The notes: generated from the letters alone by a model not told the origin. A stretch of 64,000 bases of DNA from Chenopodium formosanum (GCA_024500155.1 CM044871.1:34966728-35030727), one strand, 5' to 3'; shown: positions 34,726 through 48,699, numbered from the stretch's first letter. Numbers and translations: made by a program.

Positions 34726-37700
34726 ATGTCAGTATCACCAATCAGGGGTCATACTATCGAAAACTATTTTAAATTCAAGGATTTAATTCAGAAAATGATT
34801 GATGAAAAGAAACTAGTCCAAGATCCACAAGAAGACGGTGCAACGATTAATGGAGTTTGGGACAGTGATGAAGAAGACATCTATTTAAAAGACATAGTAG
34901 TATCTCCACCTTCTGTGTCATACGCCATGGATGACTTTTGGGCTGAAGAAGACTCATCGATAGACGTCCTCACAAGATCCGGGAGAATGCAACCTCCCAT
35001 TTCAACACAAACCATGCCAACCATACCACAAGTTCCCATACCTATCATTGAAGACAACGACATCGTCAAGCAGTTTAAGAAAACAAAAGTTGAGATGAAC
35101 GTATGGAAACTTTTAGCGACATCTCGAGAACATAGGTTGGCTGTAATGAATGCCTTGGACAAAATAGGGATAGATTCTGACACCACTCTTGAGGTGTTAG
35201 CCAACTTCCTCACGAGTGATCTTCCTAGTCCAATCAATTTGATCACCTTTTCTGACAAGGATTTACCTCCAGAAGGTGACAAACATTACAAGGCATTAAA
35301 CCTCACGTTGGTCTGCAAGAGAATGAACGTCTCTATGACTCTTGTAGACAATGGATCGGCCATCAACGTTTGTCCACTTAGAACTACAAGGATGTTAGGC
35401 ATAAGGGGTGAAGATTTAACTCCGTCTACACAAGGAATAAGGGCCTACGACAACACTCGTCTTCAAGCTCTTGGTAAAATTACTATGAATGTAACGGCGG
35501 GAGCAATAGAACATGCTACTACTTTCCAAGTGGTAGACATTAAAGCTTCGTTCAATTTTATGTTAGGATGCCCTTGGCTTCATGACCTAAAGGTCGTCCC
35601 TTCATCTCTCCACCAACAAGTAAAAGCTATAGTTGGGGGAATTCCTATCACCATCGATGCTTCACCCATGAGAATCAAGTCTATAGAAAATCCCATAATT
35701 AACATGGAGCACGACGAAGATGATGAAGACTTATGGGGCTTTAACGAAGAGGTCTCCTTAATCCAGGAGGATGAAAGGACCCCTCTTTGCCATGACCCCC
35801 ATTCCAACATGATTGTAAATGCTATTCTGAAGAAACAAGGACATTTTCCTGGGATGACCCTAGGAAAGAAGAAGGGAATAGCAAAATCGCTAGAGTCACC
35901 TGGCCTCCATAAGTTAGACACTTTCGGACTTGGTTTTGAACCGACTCGGAAAAATCTCAAACGAGCCCAGGAAAAATCAAAGGCACGTAGAGACGCTCGC
36001 ACTCAAAAGAAAGCAATCCCAATGGATCAGTACCCTCTCACGCTTAATAGTCAATTCATAAAAGAAGGAGAGGACTATCCATGCCATGAATTTCCCGAGC
36101 CATTTGTCGTAAACGGCATAAGGCAACCGGGATTTGAAATTTTCTTGGATTGTTATTTCATAGATGAAATCCCAACTCCTGTCCATAAGGGGAAAGCACC
36201 CCCATGCTTTGACTTTAACGTCATGGGATTATTGTTTGGGCGAGAAAAGAATGAGCCAACTTACAAAGAGGATAACTCCTCGCTCATTCAAATAGTCCTA
36301 CAAAGCAAAAGCTTCGATCCCTCGAAGCTAATTACTCCAGCTGAAGGATCACTACAAGGGTGGCGCAAGACCGTCAAGGTGACTACTCCAAGTGGAAGGA
36401 AAATATCCATCACGACAGGGCAAGGACCAATGTTTGAAGAGTCGTCTGAGTCAGAGTCCGAGTCGGAGTCTCTCCCTATAGAGTCATCTAGGTCTTTAGT
36501 AGTAGCACCTTCCCCCTCTATTTCTTCTTCTAGGATAGTTAGTGATCAAGTCCCTGAGGACATGTCACTCTTTGATGTAATGATCTCAGAGTATAATAAT
36601 ATTTCTTTTTCTCCTTATTTCTTGTGTTCTTCTCTAACCCAAGATGACGAGCATTGCTTAACTAATAATGAAAAAAACAAAGAATTTATTAAAGCAATGG
36701 AAACACTTGAAAAGAAAACACCGATAATTGAAGAAACTGAGACGGTTGATATCTCAAATGATTCAACCAATAAAAGAGAAGTTAAAATCGGACTAACACT
36801 TAACGAACAAGAAAGAACCGATTTAATTAACTTAATTAGAGAATTTATCGATGTATTTGCTTGGTCATATGAAGATATGCCAGGCATTAATAGAGAAATA
36901 GCTCAACACACTATACCACTATTTCCACGAATGAAACCTGTAAAACAAAAGTTACGTCGAATGAAACCCGACGTAGCTCTTAAAATAAAAGAAGAAGTCC
37001 AAAAACAAATAACTGGAGGTTTCATCAAGGTATCCAAATACCCCGAATGGGTCGCCAACGTCGTCCCAGTTCCGAAAAAAGATGGAAGGGTAAGAATGTG
37101 TGTCGACTATCGAGATCTAAATAAGGCAAGTCCAAAGGATGACTTCCCTTTACCACACATCGATATTCTGGTAGATAACACGGCGAATCACGCGCTTCTC
37201 TCGTTCATGGACGGATACGCAGGTTACAATCAGGTTCTTATGGCAGAAGAAGACATGGATATAACAACCTTCATAACACCATGGGGCACTTACTGCTACA
37301 CGGTAATGCCATTCGGGTTGAAAAACGCGGGTGCTACTTACCAACGTGCAGCAACTGCCTTACTCCATGACATGATGCATAAAGAAGTTGAAGTATATGT
37401 CGATGACATGATTGTGAAATCAAAAGACCGTCAAGGCCATCAAATAGCCTTAAGGAAATTCTTCGAAAGGCTAAAAAAATATAATATGAGGTTGAACCCA
37501 TCTAAGTGTGCTTTTGGAGTCACCTAAGGCAAGCTTTTGGGTTATGTCATAAGCTCTAGAGGAATAGAGATAGACCCAACCAAGATTAAAGCAATCATAT
37601 TAATGCCACCACCCAAAACTGAGAAACAAATTCGAGGATTTATTAGCCGAAAGCAATACATAAGTAGGTTCATATCGAAATTGACAACGATATGTGAACC

Positions 37701-37987
37701 AATCTTTAAGAAACTTAAGAAGAATGTACCAGTAATATGGGATGACGAGTGTCAAAAAGCCTTTGAAAAGATCAAAGCCTATCTCGCAAATCCTCCCGTA
37801 TTAGCACCAGCACTTCCCGGAATACCTCTTAGGTTGTATTTGACGGTTACCAAAGAAACAATGGGAGCTATGCTAGCACAAGAATTAGAAGGCAAAGAAA
37901 ACGCAATCTACTATCTAAGGAAGAAGATGCTCGAATATGAAGCACGTTATACACCACTTGAGAAATTGTGCCTCGCCTCAGTGTGGG
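34726..37987 (+). pseudogene. Protease, G-patch-like segment, reverse transcriptase and RNase H (N-terminal) of Tat-B
   Basis: Open from 34726 to a stop at 37525-37527, then open in the same frame up to the NA-LTR insertion at 37987. Protease: active site LVDNGSAINV near residue 207. Around residues 363-400 is AILKKQGHFPGMTLGKKKGI, a G-patch-like glycine pattern between protease and RT. RT spans about residues 726-933, with VPKKDGRVRMCVDYRDLNKA, FMDGYAGYNQV, VMPFGLKNAGATYQRA and the YVDDM catalytic box. Next come the thumb (GYVISSRGIEIDPTK) and the first half of RNase H (YEARYTPLEKLCLASVW). The only defects seen here are the stop at 37525 and the insertion, so this is the best preserved part of the element. 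Confidence 0.9.
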
Positions 37988-40142
37988 TGTTAATTCGGAT
38001 GTAATACTACAAGAGGGGGGGTGAATTGTAGTATGTTCCTAGTGCCTACTTTTCGCGGAATATAAAACTGATTGCTGTTAGGAACTTAGACAATGCAAAG
38101 CGGATTTTACGAGGAAACCATCCAGAGCCCAACTGGAAGTAAAACCTCGACCCTACCTTAGGGATTTCAAACACACTTCACTATAATAGGGCAAACACCA
38201 AGTTACAACCTATTAGACATGGACCTTTATTTCACAAGTTCCTCACTGGACTTGCTACTTGATAGGACCCTAACCTACCCAATCTAAGTACCACACTTAG
38301 ATTCACTCGTACCACCAAAGTACTACCCACTCAACCTCACACTAGAAGCTCAATTGGCCTCACCTAGAAGCTTACACATTGCACTCTTACAATATAATTA
38401 TAACGAGAATCCTCACGAACTCTCACACCCCAATACATAAAACACTCAAAACCCTTTTTCCCAATTACAAGCTCTCAAAGAATAACTCTAAATACATATC
38501 AATGAATAAAGAGATAAACTAATATGCTGGACACTTCAAGATCTGTTTGGAACTTACTAAACGAACTGTAACTGGAACTTGACTTGAACTTCGATCTGGA
38601 GGTTTGACTTGGCTTCGTGGTGAAGGATGAAACCATTAAGCACAACCACTAAGCTTCATCAGCCTCCACTTTGAATGAATACATATGAGCATATTTATAG
38701 TACACCCAAATTATTCTTTTCGTAAAAGATAAGTTTTATTAACATATAGAAATAAAAGATATTTTCCAAAAATAATTTTTCCAAAAATATATCTTTTGTT
38801 AAGAATATATTCTATCAATAATAATAAGATATATTTACCATAAAATCAGATTTTATTTAAATCTTATATTTTCCAAATATACTAATGTATCTTTTAACAA
38901 AAGATATACTTACCATATCTTTTTACAAAAGATATACTTGCCATATCTTTTTATAAAACATATACTTATCATATCTTTTTACAAAAGATATATTTACCAT
39001 ATCTTTCAACAAAAGATGTACTTGCCATAAAATTAGATTTTATTTAAAACTTATTTTACTGAAAATATTTTCCAAAAATAACTTATCTTTTTCTAAAAGG
39101 GATTTATTAGAAAATAAATATTTTTATTCTGTAAAACCAAATCCTAAAAGATATGCACGTATTATGTAAATATTTATATCATTAAATTCGACCTGCGACC
39201 TTTAACGACGTGCAGACCTAAGTTCCGATTAGGTTCTGGAACTCTGACAGTCTCTGTTTTCCTGACAAGTCAGTAACTCTTAATTTCATTGACTATCATG
39301 AGTTCACCTTGGTTCTTTAGACTTGTTCCAGACAGAATTTTATGTTCAACATACTTACATGAATTCTAGAGCGACATACTTCGATTTCTCCGTCTTCATG
39401 TTGTTTCTTTGAAACACTTGTTCTGGAATCTTGTAGTATTGATGTATTCTATATCTCGGGGCAAGTTCCTGTTAGGGGACTTAGATAGTTCTTGTTAGAG
39501 AACTAAGTTCCTGTTAGGGAACTCTTCATGTACCTGTTTGGGAACATGCTCCAGCTTTCGTGGGAAAGCCTGCCGAAAGTTCCTTCTGGATCTTGTTAGA
39601 GAATACCTTCAGGTTCCTTCGTGGTTTGGTTCTCATGGGAGAACTTGCTTTAGGTTCATTCATTCTCTCTTGTTCCTCTTGAAGTCTTCTATGTTCCAAC
39701 CCATTGACTTCACCTAAGTCAGTTCCTGTCTTCACATAAACACTTAAGAGAAACATTAGATTGAAGTTTGTTTGTCATAAACAAACTTCAAGTGAGAGAA
39801 CTAATTAAACTTAAAGCTTATGTAAATACTCCTACACATATACAACTCATGTATGCATAGTGTACTTACCTTATGAAGCTAACATATGCAAACACCTATT
39901 TACATAGTTACCTTCATGGTTCTTTAGCCATCATCATGTTTATCAACCATAACACTCATCATTGTTCTTGTTTCTCTATTGCTTATCATATATTGCTCAG
40001 GTTCCTTATATATATATGTGACTACTTAGGTTCCTTGAATCCTGTTCCAAGTATAACTTGTTCTTTTTATGCACAACTTAACAAATACATTAGATAGATA
40101 ATTATCATTAGTTTACAATCATCAGAACCAAATTACTGATCA
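37988..40142 (-). repeat. 3' LTR of NA-LTR
   Basis: In element orientation it begins TGATCAGTAATT at 40142 and ends CCGAATTAACA at 37988. It pairs with 45672-47828. Inside are several TATCTTTT-ACAAAAGATATA inverted units (38880-39010) and repeated GTTCCTGTTAGGGAAC-like words (39460-39550). Confidence 0.92.
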
Positions 40143-40156
40143 ATTTCCCCCTTTTT
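40143..40156 (-). promoter_or_regulatory. Polypurine tract of NA-LTR
   Basis: Minus-strand AAAAAGGGGGAAAT directly before the LTR start TGATCAG, preceded by GTTTGTCATCATC. It would prime plus-strand DNA synthesis. Its position sets the element's direction. Confidence 0.88.
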
Positions 40157-41117
40157 GATGATGACAAACTAATGATGCTTATCACACATTAAAGGATAAA
40201 TCGTTGTACATTTATTCCCCCTTAGTTCTTCAAGGAAATAACATTTAGAACAAGTTAGGAACATACACAGGAACTTCACATAGTTAGAAACTTAGCAATA
40301 CACATCCTTATCAATATATATATACTTTCAAAGATCATGTTGTAAGAACTTTAGACTTAACTACTACATACCATAAGCATCATACATATTCTTCCCCCTT
40401 TTGTCTTTATCAAAAAGGGTATTGTTCCACAAGTTTGTTTTCCGTAAATTACACACACATAAAGTCATATGTCATACCTACCACCATATAATAAGTAAAT
40501 ATATAATGGTTAAACACTTGTTGTTCCTAAAAGCCTCAAGGTACTCACTTTTTAAACTGGATACTATTTCCACACTAATTTCCAACTCACAATCCAAAGG
40601 CCCAACTTCAAAACCCTTAATTGAACTTGACAAATAAGAAGTTAAAAATCAAGTAAAGATCAAAGCTAAAAAGTTAGAAATGGATTGCATGAATAGGCAA
40701 ATGAAAGCGCAAGCTCAAAGGATATTTAAAGAAGCATATGGAACAAAATAAGTAGAGGGAACATGAAGTGGAATTTGTGCTCTTCGTTTAGACCTTTTAA
40801 GACGATAAGGTTCACCACATTTGTTCTTCATTTCATACTCTTGAACCTCCTACTAAACACAACACATATTCATCTTGCTAATTGATAACCAAGTTCCCTT
40901 ACTTCAACTACCAACTTCTTTGAGAAACATTCTGCTTACTGGAACTTAAACAAATTTCAGCTTCATAGTCAAGTTCCTTTAACGTTTAATGTTGCTCCTT
41001 CACTAGCTAGCTTACCAAGTATACGAGTACACGACATGAACATAGTCAATATTCTTCATATTTAGATATCTAGGAAATTAAATATTGGATCACCCTTATT
41101 CTTCTTCTTCTTCAGTT

Positions 41118-41175
<58 letters not shown>

Positions 41176-44100
41176 GGGTATCATTACACAGATTTTGCAT
41201 GCTTTCTTAGAATAACACATTTTAAATCAATGAAGATAATACTTACTCATACACTTGAGTTCCACAACCTGCTTTGAACCATTTTGATTTCTTGGTTCCT
41301 ACCTTATTCCCCCTGAGTTCCTTATCATTCTTCTTCCTTTTCAAGTGCTTACTTCTTTTCTTTTTCTTCAACTTCCCCCTCAACATGTAATCACCATTCT
41401 TCACGTTTCATTGATCTATAAAAAGATTATGAACAAACTTAGAGCACATGGGAATTAAGAATAAGAAGTATGGCTATATGAAAAGATAAGGAAATAGGGT
41501 CGATAGAATCTTCGAATATAAGAAAATATGAAATAAGTATAGCGTAACACGGACACTCAACTAAAAGTTGTTAAATAATGTTGCATTCAAAGAAATATGG
41601 TGTGGATACTTGAAAGTTGGCTAAAAGATTGGTTAGTTCCCTCTGAAATTTAAACAAGTGAGGTACAAACGGTCTAGGAACTTACCTGTCTTGTTCCATC
41701 AAAGTTTCTTCCATTTTTCCTTTGGCAACTTAGGAACTTCGTGTTTGAATACACCCATAGTTCTATTATGAGACCTCTAATACTCTTAGGCAAGTGAGTA
41801 TGTCTTTTACAACATAAGAATTAAGTGTGACACATAAACAATAAGCGTACATTCTTTACTTTAAGTTTAACATGCATAGGAACCCAATCTTGACATAACT
41901 TAAGGGAAAAATACTTTATACTCATGTTATGTTTCATCAAGTCTTGTTCCATTATGCAATAAGCAAGAATATGACAAGTTAAGACAGAACCATAAGTTAA
42001 TCAATTCATAAATTCACATACTGCATTCATACCAAAAATATATCAATTCAATTCATCTAATGCCGTCATGTGAACAGGAACTTATATCTTATGTAGTCTT
42101 AAACCAGTAAAAATATAACTTTTAAAACTTTGGTTGATATGATGGCTTACCTTGGAGTTCTTGAAGTGGTTGTTTTGTTCCTTGATGATCTCAAATCTAA
42201 TATGAACTTCCACTTCTAACTCAAGTTCCATTGTCAATGTTTAATGCTTACAAATATATTTTCTCATCATAGAATCATAAAAAACCAATGCACAATGGCT
42301 CGTTAGTTGTACCAAAAATATAATCAATGTAAATAAGTACAACTAATACCTTAGTCCATCTTGAAAACAAAAATTGACAATTTTAAAGCTCAATTTTAAA
42401 GAAGGAACTTGGATAACAATCTATCCTAGAGTATGTTCTACATAGACATCTATAACAGAAAGTTATACAAAAGACATTCATGTGGTACAACTCTAATCCC
42501 ATATAAACAGCAAGATAAAATAATATTCAATTATCTTCAAGTCTAACTATATGAGCAACAAGTTCCTGAAAAACAATACATACCTTTGTATTGGTTGTTT
42601 CTTATAAGGACCAACATGGCCTTGTTCCAATCACGTGCCTTACTCAACAAGCTTTTTCCAGAACACCCTTTTTAATCTCCGACCCTTTTTAGGTGTTCTA
42701 GAATAGGTTCAGGATGTAACAAACACCTTCTTCCTTTTAAGCTCATTGAGTTCTTGTTACACATCTAACCTTCAAGCTCCATCCTCAAATGCTTCAATAT
42801 CTTGAGGCTCGGTCTTAGTTACATATGCATATAAGACACTCTAGCTCCATAGTTTGTAGAGATTTTGCTGGTCGGAACAAATATTATCTCAGTTCTGGAA
42901 CTTCATCGGAACTTGCTTTCTTGTATTGAGTTCATTGAACTTTGCTGCATGATTTGGAACTTAACATCTAAAAGTTCCTCAACATGTGTAGCTAGACCTT
43001 GCTGTTATCCTTAGTGACATATTTCTGTTAGTCTCAAAATAAGTTCACTTTTTGCACATCAAACATGATAGTGTAAACTTTTTTTTGTTTTACTGATCTA
43101 GGCGTTTATGGGTAATCGCCTTGGCACTTCTATCATCAAACATCCCTAAGTGGAACATAGGGTGTCTTGTTAATCAAAGATCTATTGCTTCTGTGTTGAT
43201 GATGTAGTAAGAGACATTGAAAACTATTCCAAAGAACCTGCAAAGACCATTAGCATATAACTTTGTTCTCTTCATGTCTTTCATGATTCAAAGTTGGAAA
43301 CTTGTTGTCAATCTTGTGTTCCTACTACAAACATCAAACATGACTGGAACTAGGTTCCATTGTTAGATCCATAACTTCATAAATAATGAACATTTAGCAA
43401 CAAACCCTGTGATAGAAAAGACTTTCAACAAACAGTTCATCATCTCTTCTATTAAGAAAAGTAACCAAGTGTCCATTTGCGTTCATTACTTATAAACAAT
43501 ACATATCTTTCAATTAGTCTCTAAATATCACATAATAAACAAATCCATATCACTAAGATCCAACGGATTAGTGTTGCTTACCATCTACTTGATGTTGAAA
43601 GAGAATATAACACGTTTTAATCCTCATGCTTCTCAGTTTTTACCTGTTTGGAACTTACGTATACATATACCTATTATCAAGTTCCTACTAGGTTTATCAA
43701 GCATAAAAAGATTAACATGTTTACAGTTTGAAGCATAGAATTATTTCGTAAAACATCTAGAGTTCCAAGCATTTAAAACACCAAAATGTGCATCAAAAAC
43801 TCGACAAGAAAAATGTTCACAATGGTATAGGAACTTGACTTACTAACCACCTGTTATGCAACAATTTTACCTTATGTGTTAGTCACATAAGTCAAAGCTC
43901 TTCCATTGTAGGTTTATAGCAGGAAATATCTTGATTTGACGATCATCATCCCTTTGGAACCTCGTTGTCGAGATACTACGAGTTCCTTCCTACTATGTAC
44001 CTTCAACTGTTCATGTTCCTATTGATCGATATTAGGTTGGAACATGCCCTTCTTGTCCTATTGACCATTGAATCTTGGGTAGAGGAACGTGTTGGTTTAA

Positions 44101-45650
44101 TCTCAAGTTCTTCAACACCTTGTCAAAGTTCTTCAAATATTCATTCTGAAGATATAACCTGAAAAATCAAAACCCAAGAGAATTCTTTTGTGCTTTCAAA
44201 AGGATAGTAGGTTAGTCAAGAGAGATAGATAAAACCTAAAGCATAAAAGTATTAAAGCATAAAGTTCCGGTAAAAATACTCCCTTTTGAATGTCGTTCTA
44301 TAAACGAAATTATGGATCTCCAACACATAGACAAAGGTAATCATCTTAACTCATCATCTTTCATAAAAGTCTGTTACAAGAATTTATGCTTGGTTCCAAA
44401 GAACTTTGAACAATAGGAACTTGATTGGAACTTGCATAAGAAGCTGAATAGGAACTTGTACACTAACTCCTATAGCACCTTGATATAGAAGCTTTGTTAT
44501 TCCTATATCCTAAATCTATTTTATTAATTCAAGTTCATCAAGTTCCAACTAGTTAAGCACCAAGTTCCTAACGGAACAAACTTTTATGCACCAATTTATC
44601 TCAATGGACAAACCTACAAAACAATCATTAACAACCAGCACCAAACTAGAAGAGAAGTTAGTTTGTCGTGATATATGTTATAAGCTTCAAAACAACTTCT
44701 CTTTTACATCCATTCACTAATAACCTTCATAGAAATGGGGAATTGAATTTTAATAGGAATTTGTGAAGGATCAATATATACCAAAAGCACATGACCAATA
44801 GTTATAAAGAAATGTATAGGTGACTTACACACTTTTCCATATTGTCGCTTCACCTACTACAAACCTTTTATCAAGGCTCTCTAGTGAGAGGAACTTGCAC
44901 ACAATTCCTTATATACAAACAACCAAAGTATCACCATTATTAATAGGTTGTCTCCACTCACATAGCCTGCAAAATCATTCACCTTTTGTCTTTGGTTACC
45001 CAATATATATTGGGTACCTTCTTGTTAGTAATAGTCGTCAATAATCCATAATTAAAACAACTACGATTAAGCCAATTATCTTTACTAACAATAAACATCA
45101 TGTGTCTACATAATACATATTCAGAATAATAAAAACACATGATAAGGTCATTATTTGGAAAATATTCAAAATATTCGTTTATTACCTTGCCTAAAGAATT
45201 AAGTTTCCATTCAAGGGTAGTCCAGGTTCCAAAAGACCAAATATGCATAATTCTAAACAACAAGTTCCGTAAACTATTTCCAGTAAACAGATTCTTTATT
45301 AATAATTAAATTTATAAATCTGAAAAAAATGATTTTTAAATACACTCAAATCAGATTTGAGGTTACACAAAATTGATTTAAAAACATTAATAATAAAATC
45401 AACAATTTAACTAAAAATACTGCAAGGAACTCGCACACATAATAACATGCATATAACAAAGAATTCAAAGACGAAGCACTTACCTGAAAGATGAAGATGT
45501 TGATCTTTGAATTACTTCTGCTTGACAAGAAGATTTTGGTCTTAATGTGGAGTTGGGAACATTCTCGGGGTGAGTTCCAATTGCTGCATTTCTCGTAGAT
45601 ATACATCCTAACCTGGAACTTGCTCCTCGGGGTTACCCGGTTTTATCTAG
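40157..45650 (-). other. Non-coding interior of NA-LTR
   Basis: About 5.5 kb, AT-rich, no recognisable protein; the longest open frames are under 100 codons and unconserved. The word AAGTTCC or its complement GGAACTT occurs about 28 times by eye, spread across the whole length in both orientations, against under one expected by chance. CCCCCTT-type pyrimidine runs also recur (40215, 40395, 41310, 41385). A poly-T tract lies at 41119-41169. Confidence 0.8.
41119..41169. repeat. Poly-T tract (51 bases)
   Basis: An uninterrupted T run inside NA-LTR (poly-A in element orientation), preceded by CTTCTTCTTCTTCAG. Its exact length may be affected by sequencing of homopolymers. Confidence 0.9.
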
Positions 45651-45669
45651 AGCATTGGCTCTGGTACCA
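45651..45669 (-). promoter_or_regulatory. Primer binding site of NA-LTR
   Basis: Minus-strand TGGTACCAGAGCCAATGCT, two bases from the LTR end. It matches the common initiator-Met tRNA site TGGTATCAGAGC with one change at the sixth base. Confidence 0.88.
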
Positions 45670-45671
45670 AT

Positions 45672-47828
45672 TGTTAATTCGGATGAAATACTACAAGAGG
45701 GGGGGTGAATTGTAGTATGTTCCTAGTGCCTACTTTTCGCGGAATATAAAACTGATTGCTGTTAGGAACTTAGACAATGCAAAGCGGATTTTACGAGGAA
45801 ACCATCCAGGGCCCAACTGGAAGTAAAACCTCGACCCTACCTTAGGGATTTCAAACACACTTCACTATAATAGGGCAAACACCAAGTTACAACCTATTAG
45901 ACACGAACCTTTATTTCACAAGTTCCTCACTGGACTTGCTACTTGATAGGACCCTAACCTACCTAATCTAAGTACCACACTTAGATTCACTCGTACCACC
46001 AAAGTACTACCCACTCGACCTCACACTAGAAGCTCAATTGGCCTCACCTAGAAGCTTACACATTGCACTCTTACAATATAATTATAACGAGAATCCTCAC
46101 GAACTCTCACACCCCAATACATAAAACACTCAAAATCCTTTTTCCCAATTACAAGCTCTGAAAGAATAACTCTAAATACATATCAATGAATAAAGAGATA
46201 AAACTAATATGCTGGACACTTCAAGATCTGTCTGGAACTTACTGGACGAACTGTAACTGGAACCTGACTGGAACTTCGACCTGGAGGTTTGACTTAGCTT
46301 CGTGGTGAAGGATGAAATTATTAAGCACGACCACTAAGCTTCATAAGCCTCCCCTTTGAATGAATACATATGAGCATATTTATAGTACACCCAAATTATT
46401 CTTTTCGTAAAAGATAAGTTTTATTAAAAGATAGAAATAAAAGATATTTTCCAAAAATAAGTTTTCCAAAAATATATCTTTTGTTAAGAATATATTCTAT
46501 CAATAATAATAAGATATATTTACCATAAAATCAGATTTTATCTAAATCTTATATTTTCCAAATATACTAATATATCTTTTAACAAAAGATATACTTACCA
46601 TATCTTTTTACAAAATATATACTTGCCATATCTTTTTATAAAACATATACTTACCATATCTTTTTACAAAAGATATATTTACCATATCTTTCAACAAAAG
46701 ATGTACTTGCCATAAAATTAGATTTTATTTAAAACTTATTTTACTGAAAATATTTTCCAAAAATAACTTATCTTTTTCCAAAAGGGATTTATTAGAAAAT
46801 AAATATTTTTATTCTGTAAAACCAAATCCCTAAAAGATATGCACGTATTAGGTAAATATTTATATCATTAAATTCGACCTGCGACCTTTAACAACGTGCA
46901 GACCTAAGTTCCGATTAGGTTCTGGAACTCTGACAGTCTCTGAGTTCCTGACAAGTCAGTAACTCTTAATTTCATTGACTATCATGAGTTCATCTTGGTT
47001 CTTTAGACTTGTTCCAAACTGACTTTTATGTCCAACATACTTACATGAATCCTAGAGCGACATACTTTGATTTCTCCGTCTTCATGTTGTTTCTTTAAAA
47101 CACTTGTTCTAGAATCTTGTAGTATTGATGTATTCTATATCTCGGGGCAAGTTCCTGTTAGGGAACTTAGATAGTTCTTGTTAGAGAACTAAGTTCCTGT
47201 TAGAGAACTCTTCATGTACCTGTTAGGGAACATGCTCCGGCTTTCGTGGGAAAGCCTGCCGAATGTTCCTTCTGGATCTTGTTAGAGAAGACCTTCAGGT
47301 TCCTTCGTGGTTTGGTTCTCATGGGAGAACCTGCTTTAGGTTCATTCATTCTCTCTTGTTCCTCTTGAAGTCTTCTATGTTCCAACCCATTGACTTCACC
47401 CTAGTCAGTTCCTGTCTTCACATAAACACTTAAGAGAAACATTAGATTGAAGTTTGTTTGTCATAAACAAACTTCAAGTGAGAGAACTAATTAACCTTAA
47501 AGCTTATGTAAATACTCCTACACATATACAACTCATGTATGCATAGTGTACTTACCTTATGAAGTTAACATATGCAAACACCTATTTTCATAGTTACCTT
47601 CATGGTTATTTAGCCATCATCATTTTTATCAACCATAACACTCATCATTGTTCTTGTTTCTCTATTGCTTATCATATATTGCTCAGGTTCCTTATATATA
47701 TATGTGACTACTCAGGTTCCTTGTATCCTGTTCCAAGTATAACTTGTTCTTTCTATGCACAACTTAACAAACACATTAGATAGATAATCATCATTAGTTT
47801 AAAATCATCAAAACTTAATTACTCAACA
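45672..47828 (-). repeat. 5' LTR of NA-LTR
   Basis: Begins TGTTGAGTAATT at 47828 and ends CCGAATTAACA at 45672 on the minus strand. It is highly similar to 37988-40142 along its full length, indicating a recent insertion relative to the rest of the stack. Confidence 0.93.
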
Positions 47829-48699
47829 GTGGGCCACAACCAAGTTAAGACATTACATGCTAGTGCATACCGTCTTTGTAGTCTCTCGATTAGATTCACT
47901 CAAATATCTATTTGAGAAATCTACACTCAATGGACCCATATCGAGATTGATAGTCAATTTAGCCCAGTTTGATGTACGGTTTGTGCCGCAAAAAGCTATC
48001 AAAGGATCTGTAGTGTCAGACTTTCTAGCAGATTTTCCAATAGAAGACTCGACGCCAATACAAGACAATGAATTTGCAAACGAAGACTTAATGGTCACTG
48101 AAGATGATACTTGGACCTTGTACTTCGACGGAGCCTCAACCCAAAAGGGATGTGGCGTTGGAGTATTACTAGTATCACCTAAAGAAGATCATGTTCCAAT
48201 CTCCATAAAGCTTGATTTCGACGTTACTAACAATGATGCTGAATATTAAGCATGCTTGGTAGGCCTTGAAACAACTTTGGCGTTGGGAGTAAAAACGTTA
48301 AGGATATTCGGAGACTCTTCTTTGATTATCAATCAAATATCTAAAAGGTGGAAAGTAAGGAGAGAAAGTCTAGCCCCTTACTAAACCTATCTGGAAACTC
48401 TTACCGATTAGTTAGAAAAGGTAGAATACACATATCTACCTAGGGAAGAAAATCAATTTGTTGATGCCTTTGCAAGACTAGCCTCAATGGTTAGGATTTC
48501 CACGGAAATCGAGCCAATGCCTCTAAATATAGAGAAAAGGCACAAACCAGCATACATTTAGGCTATAGAAGATGACGAAGTAGTCCAAGACGGAGAAGAA
48601 GAAGAAGAAGAATCATGGTACACGGACATCCTCAATTATGTCACTAAAGGAGAATACCCTCCCCACGCTGACAAAAGAGCAAAACGAGCATTAAGACTC
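47829..48699 (+). pseudogene. RNase H C-terminus and archaeal-type second RNase H of Tat-B
   Basis: After the NA-LTR the frame resumes as WATTKLRHYMLVHTVFVVSRLD, completing the first RNase H. From about 48110 a second RNase H follows: LYFDGASTQKGCGVGVLL, NNDAEY, IFGDSSLIINQISKRW and NQFVDAFARLAS. These hold the D, E, D and D expected at the active site. This extra domain, of archaeal/plant RNase HI type, marks the Tat lineage. Stops at 48247, about 48382, about 48409 and about 48559 break it. The frame is otherwise continuous with RT and integrase. Confidence 0.9.

Larger units (their letters stand above)
37988..47828 (-). mobile_element. NA-LTR, large non-coding LTR retrotransposon
   Basis: A 9841-bp insertion in the Tat-B RNase H with a perfect 5-bp target duplication, GTGGG (37983-37987 and 47829-47833). 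LTRs of 2155 and 2157 bp are nearly identical: about eight differences in the first 480 aligned bases by eye. The PBS abuts the right-hand LTR and the polypurine tract abuts the left-hand LTR, so the element reads on the minus strand. The 5.5-kb interior has no gag, protease, RT, RNase H or integrase in any frame. The size and non-coding interior fit the LARD class. A CATCATCAAAAAGGGGGAAAT end and an initiator-Met type PBS resemble SIRE-type copia elements, the likely parents. Confidence 0.9.

Noticed and set aside
44979..45606. Possible protein remnants in NA-LTR near its PBS
   Set aside because: Translations show no gag-like or other retroelement motif, so the interior is treated as non-coding.
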